Assembly (NCBI GenBank): GCA_019113395.1
Contig: DXHL01000025.1
Location: forward strand, 1 to 50,424
Length of the DNA: 50,424 nucleotides
DNA from: Candidatus Rikenella faecigallinarum
Lineage (GTDB): Bacteria > Bacteroidota > Bacteroidia > Bacteroidales > Rikenellaceae
Direction of reading: 5' to 3'
The translations under genes and the position numbers were made by a program. Within the stretch, counting starts at the first letter, position 1, and every line of letters starts with the position of its first letter. Below are positions 27,903-36,794 of this stretch, piece by piece. The notes beneath the pieces are model-generated. The model was not told the origin of the DNA. It saw only the letters and a program-made list of their open reading frames with translations, and ran no database searches.

Positions 27903-29591
27903 ATGGAACAGAGCAACTACACCATTGACATCACCCCGCACCAGTGCGCAGGATGCTACCGTTGCGTGCGCGCCTGCAGCACCGGTGCCATCACCGTCCA
28001 CAACCACCGGGCCTCCATCGCCCAGGAAGAGTGTACGCGTTGTGGCAGTTGCCTGCAGGCCTGTCCGCACGGCATGATTGCCGTGCGAGACGATACGGCC
28101 GTGGTCCGAAAGTTACTGAAAGGGGCAGACCCCGTATTCGTCTCGCTCGACCCCTTGTGGGTCGGCGAGTATCCGGCCATCACCCCGCAACGAATGGTCG
28201 AAGCCCTGACCCTGCTCGGCTTTGCCGGAGTGGGAGAGACCCTGCTCGGACAAATCCAGTACGACGAAGCAGTACGCGAACAACTCCAACGCAACCCGCG
28301 AACCGCCATCTCGACCCGCTGTCCAGTTGTCGTGCGGCTCCTCCAGCACCACTATCCCGAACTGGCGGAACGGCTGCTGCCCGTGGCTCATCCGGCCACG
28401 CTGCACGCCCGCATGATACGCCGCTGGAACGGACAAACGGCCAAAGTCGTGTATATTACCCCCTGTGTAGCGGCCAAACCCAACCCCGATGAAATCAGCG
28501 AACTGGACGCTGTCCTGACCTTCGACGAACTGCGTCGCTGGATGAGGGAAGAGGGCGTAGAGTTTGACCTGATACCGGGAAACGCCGGCTATCGCTTTAC
28601 TCCCGGCGAAGCCGACTACAACCCTCACCGCACCCCGGACGACACGGCTACCCATATCCGTTGTTCGGGACTTTCGGCCGTGCGCGAACTGCTCAAAAAA
28701 TCGACACTCCATGCAACCGGCGACACACGGGAGCCCGTTTTGCTGGAGTTGTGGGGTTGTACGGGAGGATGCGCCGGCGCACACAGCGAACAACCCGCCT
28801 CGACACTCGAGAAAATACTCGCCTGCCGACGATTCTATCACGAACGAACTCTCGAAAATCCCATCTATAAATTTCCCTTTATCGCCACCGTCGCCTCCTA
28901 TGCGGCGGAACCTGCTGCACGGTTCCAAGTGGCCGCCTCGCAAATCGAAACCGCCCTGGCCTCCATCGGCAAATACACCGAACGGGACATGCACAATTGC
29001 AACGGATGCGGATACGAAACGTGTCGCGATTTTGCTCGCGCGCTCTGCATCGGCCGCGCAGAACCCGAAATGTGTCTGAGTTACACGCGTGCCTTGGCTC
29101 AAAAGAAATTCTCGGCCCTGCTGAAACGGATGCCTTCGGGGGTGATGCTGGTCGACGGCGAACGCAAAATTGTCGAAGCCAACCGTCACATGGCTCACCT
29201 GCTCGGGCCGCAGGTCGAACAGTTGTTCGACAAGCGGCCGGGGCTGCGCCGGGTACCGCTGCAGGAGGTGGCACCGTTTGGCGAACTGCTCGACGAAGCC
29301 TTCCGCACCGGACGGGAAATAGCCGAACAGGACATTCGGCTGAAAGGCAAACTGCTGCACATCTCCACGTTCACCATAGAGCCGCATACCCTCATCGGGA
29401 TTCTGGTCAGCAACCTGACAATCAGTGGCGTACAGAGCGACGAAATGATACAGCGCACCCGTCGGGTGATGCGCGAAAACCTCGAAACCGTCCAACGCAT
29501 AGCCTGTCTGCTGGGCGAAAACGCTTCACGCACGGAAGCCATCCTGAACTCCATTGTGACCGCAGCCGCCGATGACCATGAAGCCCGATAA
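27903..29591 (+). CDS. sensory-type [FeFe]-hydrogenase with FeS and PAS domains (HydS-like, group C)
   Basis: This 562-aa protein has two [4Fe-4S] ferredoxin motifs (Cys15/18/21/25 and Cys44/47/50/54). The H-cluster domain has P1 TRCP (Cys140), P2 TPCVAAK (Cys188) and P3 GCTGGC (Cys286, Cys290), so all four H-cluster ligands are kept. The proton-relay Cys of normal P1 (TSCCP) is Arg139 here, a change expected of slow, sensing enzymes rather than fast catalysts. Residues 366-391 form an FeS domain (CNGCGYETC, then Cys391, CX2CX4CX16C), and about 403-500 a PAS domain. There is no kinase or DNA-binding domain, so output probably goes through the overlapping SpoIIE-like gene. A weak -7-like TACCTTAG ends 5 nt before the ATG. 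Confidence 0.88.
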   Translation: MEQSNYTIDITPHQCAGCYRCVRACSTGAITVHNHRASIAQEECTRCGSCLQACPHGMIAVRDDTAVVRKLLKGADPVFVSLDPLWVGEYPAITPQRMVEALTLLGFAGVGETLLGQIQYDEAVREQLQRNPRTAISTRCPVVVRLLQHHYPELAERLLPVAHPATLHARMIRRWNGQTAKVVYITPCVAAKPNPDEISELDAVLTFDELRRWMREEGVEFDLIPGNAGYRFTPGEADYNPHRTPDDTATHIRCSGLSAVRELLKKSTLHATGDTREPVLLELWGCTGGCAGAHSEQPASTLEKILACRRFYHERTLENPIYKFPFIATVASYAAEPAARFQVAASQIETALASIGKYTERDMHNCNGCGYETCRDFARALCIGRAEPEMCLSYTRALAQKKFSALLKRMPSGVMLVDGERKIVEANRHMAHLLGPQVEQLFDKRPGLRRVPLQEVAPFGELLDEAFRTGREIAEQDIRLKGKLLHISTFTIEPHTLIGILVSNLTISGVQSDEMIQRTRRVMRENLETVQRIACLLGENASRTEAILNSIVTAAADDHEAR

Positions 29592-30774
29592 AGAGACCTA
29601 TTTTATTGAAGCCGAAAGCAGCCAACGCACCGAAAGCGGGTCATTTGCCAGCGGTGACATCTGCATGACACGCCGTACGGACGACGGCCGCACCCTGTTG
29701 GTGCTGGCCCACGGACGGGGCAGCGGCATTCAGGCGCATGTCACGGCAGCGGTAGTCTCCTCGATGATAACGGCCTATGCACTGCGCAATACCCCGATAC
29801 AACAGGCTGTCCATGCCGTATTAAACACTTTCGGAGGATACGAGAGTACGACGGCCGCGTCGTTTATGGTGGCCGAGATTCGGACCGACGGGGGAGTGCG
29901 TGTGGCGGAATACGGGACGGCTCCTTTCCTGCTGTTCCGTGAGGGGCATGTTACCCAGGAGAGCGATGCCATGGAACGCGAGGAGCGCACCCTGACCCTG
30001 GACAACGGCGAACAACACACCCTGCGGCTCAGCCGTTTCGAGGCACAGCCCGAAGACCGCCTGCTGTTCGTCACGCGCAGCGTCCTGCGCTCCGGCAGCG
30101 GCACACAGCGGCTGCCCGAAGGGTGGGGCAGTCGCGGCATCACAACCTTTGTAGCCGACCTGTTGCGCGAAAACCCCTCCATATCGGCACGCGAAATGGC
30201 TACGGCCGTTATCAACCGTGCCGAAGCCAACGACCTCTTTGTCGTCAAAAACGACCTGAGCTGCATGGGAGTCTACTTCCGCCAACCGCGGAGGCTGTTA
30301 CTCTGTTCAGGGCCCCCGTTCAACGAATCCAACGACCGCAAACTCGCCGAGCGAGTCGCTTCATGGCAGGGAACCACCGTCATCTGCGGCGGTACCACCG
30401 CCGCCATCGTAGCACGCGAACTGCGCCGGGAAATCAGCGTCAATCTGCGCCGCGACATCTCGGGCCTCCCCCCGACCTCCTCCATGCCCGGCGTCAATCT
30501 CATTACCGAAGGGGTGCTGACGCTGGCCCGCGTCAAAAGCCTCCTCGAACAAACCTCATCCTCCGAACTCTCCGGACACGGCACTGACTACGAACTGACC
30601 CGCATCCTGCTCAGCCACGACTGCATCGACTTTGTCGTCGGCACCCGCATCAACCCCCAACACCAAGACCCGGAACTGCCCGTGGAACTCGAACTGCGCC
30701 GAAACGTCATCAAAGAGATTGCCCGACTGCTGCAAACCAAATTCCTGAAAGAAACACGCATCGAATACCTCTGA
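29572..30774 (+). CDS. SpoIIE/PP2C-like phosphatase with altered metal site
   Basis: This 400-aa protein overlaps the sensor hydrogenase by 20 nt (14 if ATG 29578 is used). Residues about 15-250 look like a SpoIIE-type PP2C domain: FASGD with Asp29, then LLVLAHGRGSG where family members have a DGMGSG-like loop, and LFVVKNDLSCMGVYF where DDxT is usual. The metal-binding Asp of DGxG is thus His47, and the second motif is ND-LS. Residues 250-400 (LLLCSGPPFNESNDRKLAERV, ICGGTTAAIVARELR) form an extra domain I cannot name. It is likely the output partner of the PAS-bearing hydrogenase. Whether it is an active phosphatase is uncertain. Confidence 0.78.
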   Translation: MTMKPDKETYFIEAESSQRTESGSFASGDICMTRRTDDGRTLLVLAHGRGSGIQAHVTAAVVSSMITAYALRNTPIQQAVHAVLNTFGGYESTTAASFMVAEIRTDGGVRVAEYGTAPFLLFREGHVTQESDAMEREERTLTLDNGEQHTLRLSRFEAQPEDRLLFVTRSVLRSGSGTQRLPEGWGSRGITTFVADLLRENPSISAREMATAVINRAEANDLFVVKNDLSCMGVYFRQPRRLLLCSGPPFNESNDRKLAERVASWQGTTVICGGTTAAIVARELRREISVNLRRDISGLPPTSSMPGVNLITEGVLTLARVKSLLEQTSSSELSGHGTDYELTRILLSHDCIDFVVGTRINPQHQDPELPVELELRRNVIKEIARLLQTKFLKETRIEYL

Positions 30775-30815
30775 CACCCCGGACCGACCATCCTGAAAAA
30801 TTACCTGAAAAATCG

Positions 30816-30823
30816 TATCTTTG
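30816..30823 (+). promoter_or_regulatory. -7 box TATCTTTG before the ferredoxin/hydrogenase genes
   Basis: TATCTTTG is a perfect TAnnTTTG 27 nt before the ATG at 30851. It suggests that the catalytic hydrogenase unit can be transcribed separately from the sensor pair. Confidence 0.5.
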
Positions 30824-30850
30824 AACCCACACTGAAAAGACCCTGTTCAC

Positions 30851-31102
30851 ATGGAGAAACTGACCGTTCAAATCTGCACCGGAACCCTCTGCTACATCAT
30901 GGGTGGTTCGGAACTGCAACTGCTGGGCGAATACCTGCCCGAGACACTGGCCGACAAAGTCGAAATACGCGGAGCCACCTGCCTCGACATCTGCAACCAG
31001 GAGGGCAAAGGAAAGGCTCCGTATGTACTGGTGGGTGACGAACTGATAACAGGAGCCACCGTGGCCAAAGTCGTGGAAGCCATCAAACAGAAAATCGGAT
31101 AA
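30851..31102 (+). CDS. thioredoxin-like [2Fe-2S] ferredoxin (NuoE/HydC-like domain)
   Basis: This 83-aa single-domain protein has the four-Cys pattern of NuoE-type ferredoxins, CTGTLC (Cys9, Cys14) and CLDIC (Cys44, Cys48), in a thioredoxin-like arrangement. NuoE-like subunits pass electrons between flavin enzymes and hydrogenase iron-sulfur chains. Lying 29 nt before the [FeFe]-hydrogenase, it is probably that enzyme's electron partner or a link to the sensor module. Confidence 0.87.
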   Translation: MEKLTVQICTGTLCYIMGGSELQLLGEYLPETLADKVEIRGATCLDICNQEGKGKAPYVLVGDELITGATVAKVVEAIKQKIG

Positions 31103-31131
31103 CACCTCACATCCCCCTGACAGAACCCGCT

Positions 31132-32568
31132 ATGGCTGTTACGAACAATACCATGATTCTGCGCCGTGAACTGCTCACGCGCATCATCAAACTGCTCCAC
31201 GAGAACACCCTCGAAGAAAACATCGACCGTATCCCGTACCAAATGCGTCCCAAAGGGTACGAAGAGGTGTCGCGATGCTGCATCTACAAAGACCGCGCCA
31301 TGCTCAAATATCGCGCCATGGGCGTCCTCGGCTTCGGCATCGACGAAGAAGAGGACGAAATGACCTCCCTGGCCGAATATACCCGGATGGCCTTCCAACG
31401 TGAACACGTATCGGAAAACCCGCTCTCGGTGATGACCGATGCCTGCTCGGCTTGCGTCAAGGTCAATTACGTGGTGACCAACATGTGCCGCGGCTGCGTG
31501 GCGAGACCCTGCGAGGTGAACTGCAACAAAAACGCCATTCACTTTGTCAACGGACAGGCACATATCGACCCCGACAAATGCGTGAACTGCGGCCTCTGCA
31601 TGAAAAACTGCCCGTTCCACGCCATCATCTATATCCCCGTGCCATGCGAAGAGTCCTGCCCCGTGGGAGCCATCAGCAAAGACGAACACGGCAAAGAACA
31701 TATCGACCCGGACAAATGTATCTACTGCGGCCGCTGCCTCTCGGCATGCCCCTTCGGCGCCGTGGTCGAAAAATCACACCTGGTCGAACTCTTCAAGGCT
31801 TTCCGCTCCGACAAACCCACCGTGGCACTCGTGGCGCCGGCAGTGGCCGGACAGTTCAAAACCTCGCTCGGCAATATTATGGGAGCCATCAAACAGCTCG
31901 GCTTTGACGACGTGATTGAAGTGGCCAAAGGTGCAGACGTAACCACTACCAACGAAGCTGCCGAATTTGCCGAAAAAGTGCTCGAAGAGGGACAGCCCTT
32001 CATGACCACCTCGTGCTGCCCGTCCTACTACATGCTGGCTCACAAACACCTGCCCGAAGTAGCACCCTTCGTGTCGCATACGCGCAGCCCGATGTACTAT
32101 GCTGCGGAAATCGCCCGTAAACAGTATCCCGACGCTACGATAGTCTTCGTAGGACCGTGCGTGGCCAAACGGAAAGAGGCCTACTACGACCCGAACGTGG
32201 ACCTGATGCTGAGTTTCGAAGAGTTGGGTACGATGTTTGTGGCCATGGGCATCGAGGGTTTCTCGGACGAACAGGCCATGACACTGGATGCCGACATCAT
32301 GCCCAGCAGCCGCGGTTATGCCGCCACGGCCGGGGTGATGGGCGCTGTGGCCGGACAGTTGCCCGAGGAATACAAAGACCGCATCAAACCGATTGTCATC
32401 AACGGGCTGGATAAACAGGCCATTCGCGACCTGAAAGGGTATGCCAAGAGTTGCCCGGGGAACATGGTGGAGGTGATGGCCTGCGAAGGGGGTTGCGTGA
32501 ACGGATGCAACGTCATCGCCAACCCCAAAATCGCCACCCGACAGGTGCAGGCTCTGGCCAAAGAGTAA
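31132..32568 (+). CDS. [FeFe]-hydrogenase, monomeric, group-B-like
   Basis: This 478-aa enzyme interconverts protons, electrons and H2 in the cytoplasm. The N-terminal part is Cys-rich (Cys105/108/119/122/127/131). Two [4Fe-4S] motifs follow at Cys150/153/156/160 and Cys196/199/202/206. The H-cluster domain is complete: P1 TTSCCP (Cys295 proton relay, Cys296 ligand), P2 GPCVAKRKE (Cys343), P3 EVMACEGGC (Cys451, Cys455). The N-terminal arrangement and the sensor/phosphatase/ferredoxin neighbours match the group B enzymes of gut Bacteroidota. No maturation genes (HydE/F/G) are in the window and they must lie elsewhere. It is expected to dispose of fermentative electrons as H2. Confidence 0.93.
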   Translation: MAVTNNTMILRRELLTRIIKLLHENTLEENIDRIPYQMRPKGYEEVSRCCIYKDRAMLKYRAMGVLGFGIDEEEDEMTSLAEYTRMAFQREHVSENPLSVMTDACSACVKVNYVVTNMCRGCVARPCEVNCNKNAIHFVNGQAHIDPDKCVNCGLCMKNCPFHAIIYIPVPCEESCPVGAISKDEHGKEHIDPDKCIYCGRCLSACPFGAVVEKSHLVELFKAFRSDKPTVALVAPAVAGQFKTSLGNIMGAIKQLGFDDVIEVAKGADVTTTNEAAEFAEKVLEEGQPFMTTSCCPSYYMLAHKHLPEVAPFVSHTRSPMYYAAEIARKQYPDATIVFVGPCVAKRKEAYYDPNVDLMLSFEELGTMFVAMGIEGFSDEQAMTLDADIMPSSRGYAATAGVMGAVAGQLPEEYKDRIKPIVINGLDKQAIRDLKGYAKSCPGNMVEVMACEGGCVNGCNVIANPKIATRQVQALAKE

Positions 32569-32658
32569 CCCTCATACTATTTTCGCCCCGAGCAACCATT
32601 TTCATGTAACGACCAATTAACAAAACCAAAATACAAGCGTATTTAGACCGACGTAAGT

Positions 32659-33870
32659 ATGAACCTCAAAGTCAAAGTCAGCGACCGGATTTACTGGTTG
32701 GGTACCAACGACCGTCGCAAAGCTCTTTTCGAGAACCTGTGGCCGATACCGGACGGCGTCAGCTACAACTCATACCTGATTGCAGACGAAAAAACCGCCC
32801 TGCTCGACACCATTGAGATGGGAACCGGCGGGGATTATGTGGGGTGGATTGAGCACCTGCTGGGCGAACACCACAAAAACGAACTGGATTACCTGGTTAT
32901 CAACCACATGGAACCCGACCACTCGGGCGAAATCGGGGAAATCGTACGGCGGTGGCCCAACGTCCGGATTGTGGGCAATATCAAGACCTTCAAGATTTTG
33001 GAAGGCTATTACGGGATTACCCAAAACCTGGTTGAAGTGAAGGATGGGGACACCCTCGACCTGGGACACCACAAACTGCAGTTCGTGACAACCCCCTGGG
33101 TGCACTGGCCCGAAACCATGATGACCTACGACACCACCGAACAAATCCTCTTCTCGGCCGATGCCTTCGGGACATTCGGAACACTGGACGGCGCGGTGTT
33201 CGACGACGAAATCGACTGCTTCGAAGAGAAATACCTCAGCGAAATGCGCCGATACTACTCCAACATCGTCGGCAAATACAGCAACATGGTGCAAAAGGCC
33301 TTCTGCAAACTGGCCTCCGTACCGCTGAAAACCATCTGCCCGCTGCACGGCCCCATCTGGCGCAGCAATCCGCAGAAAGTGGTCGAACTCTACGACCGCT
33401 GGAGCCGCTACGAAGCCGAAGACGGCGTGGTGATTATCTACGGCTCGATGTACGGCAACAATGCGGCTACGGCAGACTATATTGCCCGCAAGTGTGCCGA
33501 GGCGGGGATTCGGAAAATCAAAGTGCATGACGCTTCGAAAACACACCTCTCGTACCTTATCAATGACATCTGGCGCTATCGCGGGGTGATTCTCGGCAGC
33601 TGCGCATACAACACCAATATGTTCCCCAAAATGGAACACCTCACCAACGAACTGCTGCACATGGGGGTGCAAAATAAACTGTATGCCCTCTTCGGTTCAT
33701 ACAGCTGGAACGGCGGCGGGGTACGCAACCTGAACACCTTTGCCGATGCCATTGGATGGACCCGTGTGGCTGACCCGGTGGATGTGTTCGGTACACCGAC
33801 TCCCGAAAAACTGACCGGTTGCGATATTATTGCTCAAAACATGGCAGCTGCGCTGGCCAAACACGAATAA
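32659..33870 (+). CDS. FprA-type flavodiiron protein (O2/NO reductase)
   Basis: This 403-aa protein has an N-terminal metallo-beta-lactamase-like diiron domain with HMEPDH (His83, Glu85, Asp87, His88), VHWPETM, SADAFG and CPLHGPIW. A C-terminal flavodoxin domain follows (IIYGSMYGNNAATADYIA, GSYSWNGGG). Flavodiiron proteins reduce O2 to water or NO to N2O in anaerobes. Its place directly after an oxygen-sensitive hydrogenase suggests protection. A separate -7-like TATTTTCG (32578-32585) may serve it. Confidence 0.95.
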   Translation: MNLKVKVSDRIYWLGTNDRRKALFENLWPIPDGVSYNSYLIADEKTALLDTIEMGTGGDYVGWIEHLLGEHHKNELDYLVINHMEPDHSGEIGEIVRRWPNVRIVGNIKTFKILEGYYGITQNLVEVKDGDTLDLGHHKLQFVTTPWVHWPETMMTYDTTEQILFSADAFGTFGTLDGAVFDDEIDCFEEKYLSEMRRYYSNIVGKYSNMVQKAFCKLASVPLKTICPLHGPIWRSNPQKVVELYDRWSRYEAEDGVVIIYGSMYGNNAATADYIARKCAEAGIRKIKVHDASKTHLSYLINDIWRYRGVILGSCAYNTNMFPKMEHLTNELLHMGVQNKLYALFGSYSWNGGGVRNLNTFADAIGWTRVADPVDVFGTPTPEKLTGCDIIAQNMAAALAKHE

Positions 33871-33883
33871 ACACTTACGTCTT

Positions 33884-34270
33884 ATGCGTGAAATCGCTAT
33901 CGGCACCTCGCACACCTCGACACTCCTTGTGACCGACTCCCATACGGCTATCGCATTAGGGTCGGGCAACCTCGCGGTACTGGGTACCCCCGCCATGGCG
34001 GCTCTCATGGAGAATGCAGCCATGGAGGCAGTGGCCCCCATGCTGGAGGTAGGGGAGAGCAGCGTGGGAACGGCGCTAAACATCACCCACGAACGGGCTT
34101 CCGCAGTCGGCGAGAAAGTCTCCGCCACCGCTACCGTGACGGCTGTCGAGGGACGGCGCATCGACTTCGAACTGTGCGCCCTGAACCAAACCGGCGAAAC
34201 TATCGGAAAAGGAGTCCACACCCGGTTTGTGGTGAACGTCGAAAAATTTATGAGCAAAATCGGAAAATAA
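33884..34270 (+). CDS. thioesterase family protein (FlK-like hotdog fold)
   Basis: From ATG 33884 the product has 128 aa. An in-frame ATG at 33830 lies inside the flavodiiron gene and is rejected. Motifs HTSTLLVTD, LGTPAMAALMENAAMEAV and VGTALNITHERAS match the small hotdog thioesterases related to fluoroacetyl-CoA thioesterase. It presumably hydrolyses a small acyl-CoA; the true substrate is unknown. It starts 13 nt after the flavodiiron gene, so it is probably cotranscribed. Confidence 0.85.
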   Translation: MREIAIGTSHTSTLLVTDSHTAIALGSGNLAVLGTPAMAALMENAAMEAVAPMLEVGESSVGTALNITHERASAVGEKVSATATVTAVEGRRIDFELCALNQTGETIGKGVHTRFVVNVEKFMSKIGK

Positions 34271-34273
34271 TCG

Positions 34274-34281
34274 TAAATTTG
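34274..34281 (+). promoter_or_regulatory. -7 box TAAATTTG of fba
   Basis: TAAATTTG matches TAnnTTTG and lies 52 nt before the aldolase ATG. Confidence 0.5.
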
Positions 34282-34333
34282 GAGATAGATTTTAGACTGA
34301 ACCCTAAAACAACAACTTTAATACATCAAAATA

Positions 34334-35407
34334 ATGAGCGACAAAAAATTTCCGGCCGGTGTCCTCACCGGAGACAAAGTAGCCCAACTGTTTGCCTACG
34401 CCAAAGAAAAAGGTTTCGCCATTCCGGCTGTTAACGTGACCGGGACAGATACCATCAACGCAGTGCTCGAATCGGCTGCTACGGTCAATTCACCCGTGAT
34501 TATCCAAATCTCGAACGGGGGTGCCGCTTTCGTTGCCGGTAAAGGCCTCAAACTCGAAGGACAGGAAGTTCAGGTGCTCGGTGCCATCGCGGCTGCAAAA
34601 CACGTCCACACGGTTGCTAAGGCTTACGGGGTGCCCGTTATCCTCCACACCGACCATGCCGCTAAAAAACTCCTCCCCTGGATTGACGGCCTGCTCGACG
34701 CCAGCGAAAAACACTTCGCAGAAACCGGTACGCCTCTCTTCAGCTCGCACATGCTCGACTTGAGCGAAGAACCGCTGACCGAAAACCTCGAAATCTGCTC
34801 GAAGTACCTCACCCGCATGGCCAAAATGGGCATGACCCTCGAAATCGAACTCGGGATTACCGGTGGGGAAGAAGACGGCGTGGACAACTCGCACGTCGAT
34901 GCCTCCAAACTCTACACCCAACCCGAAGACGTTTGCCTGGCATACGAAACCCTCTCCAAAATCAGCCCCAACTTCACCATCGCCGCTTCGTTCGGTAACG
35001 TACACGGGGTATACAAACCGGGTAATGTGGTCCTCGAACCCAAAATCCTCCGCGATTCGCAGGCTTTCATCCACAAAAAACTCAACACCGCTACCGACAA
35101 ACCCGTGAACTTCGTATTCCACGGCGGCTCGGGCTCGGAACCTGAAAAAATCGCTGAAGCCATCAGCTACGGGGTTATCAAGATGAACATCGACACCGAT
35201 ACCCAATGGGCCTTCTGGAACGGTATCCGTCAGTTCTACCTCAAAAACGAAGCCTACCTCCAGGGACAACTCGGAAACCCCGAAGGACCGGATAAACCCA
35301 ACAAAAAATACTACGACCCGCGTGTATGGCTCCGCGCCGGCGAAAGCTCGATTATCGAACGCATGAAAGTGGCTTTCGATAACCTGAACTGCGTAAACGT
35401 ACTCTAA
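34334..35407 (+). CDS. fbaA: class II fructose-bisphosphate aldolase
   Basis: This 357-aa zinc enzyme splits fructose 1,6-bisphosphate into dihydroxyacetone phosphate and glyceraldehyde 3-phosphate. It is close to the FbaA branch in length and sequence: HTDHAAKKLLPW (Asp107 catalytic, His108 metal), the LEIELGITGGEEDGVDN loop, NVHGVYKPGNV and FVFHGGSGS. It has its own -7 box and a hairpin after its end, followed by phosphofructokinase, giving a small glycolytic block. Confidence 0.97.
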   Translation: MSDKKFPAGVLTGDKVAQLFAYAKEKGFAIPAVNVTGTDTINAVLESAATVNSPVIIQISNGGAAFVAGKGLKLEGQEVQVLGAIAAAKHVHTVAKAYGVPVILHTDHAAKKLLPWIDGLLDASEKHFAETGTPLFSSHMLDLSEEPLTENLEICSKYLTRMAKMGMTLEIELGITGGEEDGVDNSHVDASKLYTQPEDVCLAYETLSKISPNFTIAASFGNVHGVYKPGNVVLEPKILRDSQAFIHKKLNTATDKPVNFVFHGGSGSEPEKIAEAISYGVIKMNIDTDTQWAFWNGIRQFYLKNEAYLQGQLGNPEGPDKPNKKYYDPRVWLRAGESSIIERMKVAFDNLNCVNVL

Positions 35408-35453
35408 CCCTCCCGGTTGTACACCAAACGCACAAGGTCGTAAAAACCACTCC

Positions 35454-35485
35454 GCGAACAGCCCCGAACTTTCGGGGCTGTTCGC
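35454..35485 (+). terminator. hairpin after fba
   Basis: A perfect 13-bp stem GCGAACAGCCCCG / CGGGGCTGTTCGC (35454-35466 with 35473-35485) has a 6-nt loop followed by TTATAAAA. The T tract is weak but the stem is strong. Confidence 0.7.
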
Positions 35486-35541
35486 TTATAAAACCTGCCA
35501 ATACGAAAATTTTTCACTAACTGACCCAACGTTTTCCTACC

Positions 35542-36765
35542 ATGAAAAATGCTGTTGCCATACTCTGTGCCGGAGGACCGGCACCCGGAATCAATACGGT
35601 TATCAGCTCCGTTACCAAAATCTTTCTCCAAAACGGATACAAAGTCATCGGACTCAACGGCGGATACAAAAGCCTCGTCAGCGATGAACCCAACTTCGTC
35701 TATCTCGACTTTGACACGGCTGACAACATCTACTGCCGAGGCGGCTCGGCGCTGGTGATGAGCCGCTACAAACCTTCGGACAAAGAGTTCCGAACCGACT
35801 TCTTCGAAAAGTACAACGTCAAGGTACTCGTGACCATCGGGGGAGACGACACCGCCTCGACAGCCAACCGACTGACCAAATACCTGAAACAAAAAGGGTT
35901 GGACGTCTCCAGCATCCACGTACCCAAAACCATAGACAACGACCTGCCGCTGCCGGCCGGCTATCCGACTTTCGGCTACAACTCGGCCAAAGAGGAGGGG
36001 GTAAAACTTGCTACGACCCTCTACGAAGATGCCCGTACCAGCGGAAACTGGTTCGTCGTCTCGGCCATGGGGCGTGAAGCAGGGCACCTGGCATTCGGGA
36101 TTGGCTCGGCATGCCACTATCCGATGATTATCTTCCCCGAGATGTTCAACAAAACCCCGATTACCTTTGACAAGATTGCCCGACTGGTCATTTCTTCGAT
36201 GGTCAAACGGCGCCTGATGGGCATTCCGTACGGGGTGGCGATTATCTCGGAAGGGGTATTCCACTTCATGACCGACGAAGAGGTGATTAATACCGGCGTG
36301 CAGTTCACTTACGACGAACACGGACATCCCGAGCTGGGGAACGTCAGCAAGTCGCACATCTTCAACATGCTGGTACAGCAGAAACTCAAAACGCTGCGCA
36401 TCAAAGTCAAGAGTCGGCCCAATGAAATGGGGTACGAGTTGCGCTGCTGCCGACCCATTGCCTACGACCTCTCGTATGCCACCCAGTTAGGGTTGGGCGT
36501 GTACGAACTTTACGAAGCGGGACACACCGGATGTATGGTGACCGTTGGACGCGACGGCTCCGTCGAGCCGCTCTTTATGGACAGCGTAGCGGATAAGGAT
36601 GGCAAGATTATGCCGCGTCTGGTGGATGTCAATTCGCGCAAGGTGCAGCAGATTATCCAAAACAACCTCCACTACATCACTCCCGAAGATTACAAAGGGG
36701 CTTCGAAATTTGTCGATAACCCCGAAGAGTACGACTTCATGAAAATTCTGGAGTGGGACAAGTAA
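35542..36765 (+). CDS. phosphofructokinase, PPi-dependent type by signature
   Basis: This 407-aa enzyme phosphorylates fructose 6-phosphate. Two positions that separate donor types are visible: GGDD (100-103) instead of the GGDG of ATP enzymes, and PKTIDND (128-134) with Lys129 instead of Gly. Both are hallmarks of pyrophosphate-dependent PFK, which is reversible and saves ATP. Other motifs are GGPAPGINTV, SAMGREAGHLAFGIG and MGYELRCCRP. Placed after aldolase, it completes a glycolysis pair. Annotation as ATP-PFK by length alone would be misleading. Confidence 0.92.
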   Translation: MKNAVAILCAGGPAPGINTVISSVTKIFLQNGYKVIGLNGGYKSLVSDEPNFVYLDFDTADNIYCRGGSALVMSRYKPSDKEFRTDFFEKYNVKVLVTIGGDDTASTANRLTKYLKQKGLDVSSIHVPKTIDNDLPLPAGYPTFGYNSAKEEGVKLATTLYEDARTSGNWFVVSAMGREAGHLAFGIGSACHYPMIIFPEMFNKTPITFDKIARLVISSMVKRRLMGIPYGVAIISEGVFHFMTDEEVINTGVQFTYDEHGHPELGNVSKSHIFNMLVQQKLKTLRIKVKSRPNEMGYELRCCRPIAYDLSYATQLGLGVYELYEAGHTGCMVTVGRDGSVEPLFMDSVADKDGKIMPRLVDVNSRKVQQIIQNNLHYITPEDYKGASKFVDNPEEYDFMKILEWDK

Positions 36766-36794
36766 CCCTTCTCAGGGAGACCTACTAAAAAAGG

